DNA of 64,000 bases, taken from Brevibacterium siliguriense (lineage in GTDB: Bacteria > Actinomycetota > Actinomycetes > Actinomycetales > Brevibacteriaceae). Each line of letters starts with the position of its first letter. The first letter of the stretch is position 1. The position numbers and the translations under genes were made by a program. The stretch spans positions 3,410,001 through 3,474,000 of the forward strand of contig NZ_LT629766.1 in the NCBI RefSeq assembly GCF_900105315.1, given 5' to 3'. Below, in pieces: positions 63,611 to 64,000 of the stretch. Under the pieces are notes generated by a model that ran no database searches, had not been told where the DNA came from, and worked only from the letters and a program-made list of their open reading frames with translations.

Positions 63611-64000
63611 TCAGAATTCGATGATCGGTTTGAGTGTCGCACCCGTCGCCGAATCGGCGAATGCTCGGTTGATATCGGAGAAGTCGTAGGTCTTGATGAG
63701 TTCGTCGAAGGGGAAGCTCCCCTCTTCGTGAAGCGCGATCAGACGAGGGATGAACTCCTGCGGAACGGCGTCGCCTTCACAGACCATGCTGATCGTCATT
63801 CCGCTGGTCAGTCGAGTGCCAACATCGATCGTCGCCTCGGTGCCCAGCTTCGCAGCTCCCACCAAGGCGCCGTGGCCCAATGTCTTCAAGGAGTCCGTCA
63901 TCTGCCGGAACACTGCCGGAATCCCCGTGGTGTCCAGCGCAAATTCGGCTCCCCCACCGGTGATCTCCCGAACAGCAGCCACCGGCTCAGTCGTCGTGGA
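63611..64000 (-). CDS. Zinc-type alcohol dehydrogenase, C-terminal part (partial)
   Basis: These last 129 residues of a medium-chain dehydrogenase have no internal stop in 130 codons. EFALDTTGIPAVFRQM, LGHGALVGAAKLGTEATIDV and FDELIKTYDFSDINRAFADSATGATLKPIIEF match aryl/benzyl-alcohol dehydrogenases of the NAD(P)-binding half. The zinc-binding half lies beyond the window. Confidence 0.85.
   Translation of the reverse strand, partial: STTTEPVAAVREITGGGAEFALDTTGIPAVFRQMTDSLKTLGHGALVGAAKLGTEATIDVGTRLTSGMTISMVCEGDAVPQEFIPRLIALHEEGSFPFDELIKTYDFSDINRAFADSATGATLKPIIEF

Noticed and set aside
1..64000. CRISPR array, rRNA operon, insertion sequence or integrase
   Set aside because: No regularly spaced direct repeats, rRNA motifs, transposase-like proteins or attachment-site duplications were seen anywhere in the window.

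Overview
The window is high-GC chromosomal DNA from an actinomycete. Menaquinone is the quinone. Heme and cytochrome c maturation genes follow the order rex, hemA, hemD, hemB, hemL, phosphatase, resA, ccdA, resB, ccsB that is typical of Actinomycetota. There is also a 32-residue basic small-subunit ribosomal protein, an LPXTG-anchored wall protein, and many apparently leaderless promoters. The gene set fits Micrococcales and most resembles Brevibacterium. That genus call is an inference from content, not from a marker gene.

Layout. 1-0.9 kb: end of an ABC ATPase and its permease. 0.95-1.83 kb: a metal-type permease gene broken by three in-frame TGA codons. 1.9-15 kb: a scattered menaquinone locus (polyprenyl synthase, menJ, menG, menF, menD, menC, menB, menE, menA) interrupted by a secreted-type esterase and a lipoprotein. 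15.1-15.9 kb: two small membrane proteins. 16.2-28.7 kb: one long minus-strand run for heme synthesis and cytochrome c assembly under Rex, including a HemA-HemC fusion. 28.7-32.8 kb: glutaredoxin, ribosomal bS22, AcuC-like deacetylase, KtrB/TrkA potassium uptake, tRNA-Gly. 33-36 kb: acetate symporter pair and a RamA-like LuxR regulator. 36-38 kb: proC and a sugar isomerase-like protein. 38-42 kb: glpD, glpF, glpK. 42.3-43.3 kb: exopolyphosphatase.

43.3-46.3 kb is an unrecognised islet. It holds a predicted PD-(D/E)XK nuclease, two proteins of unknown family and about 0.5 kb of apparently non-coding DNA. It sits between the exopolyphosphatase and the methylcitrate operon, and is the best candidate here for an undescribed system.

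46.3-50.6 kb: prpD-prpB-prpC plus an enoyl-CoA hydratase for propionate use. 50.8-54.3 kb: a NUDIX-like protein, a universal stress protein and a wall-anchored metallophosphoesterase. 54.4-57.6 kb: a TPP riboswitch followed by the ykoEDC thiamine-precursor ECF transporter. 57.6-60.1 kb: small enzymes and a LysR regulator. 60.3-63.1 kb: a frameshifted amine/imino-acid oxidase gene and an ALDH7-type dehydrogenase, possibly a pipecolate/lysine breakdown pair. The window ends inside a zinc-type alcohol dehydrogenase.

The respiratory theme is strong: menaquinone, heme, c-type cytochrome assembly, GlpD, and Rex as an NADH sensor all lie within 42 kb. About a dozen genes show a TAnnnT hexamer 6 or 7 nt before the start codon, which implies leaderless mRNAs and was used to choose several starts.
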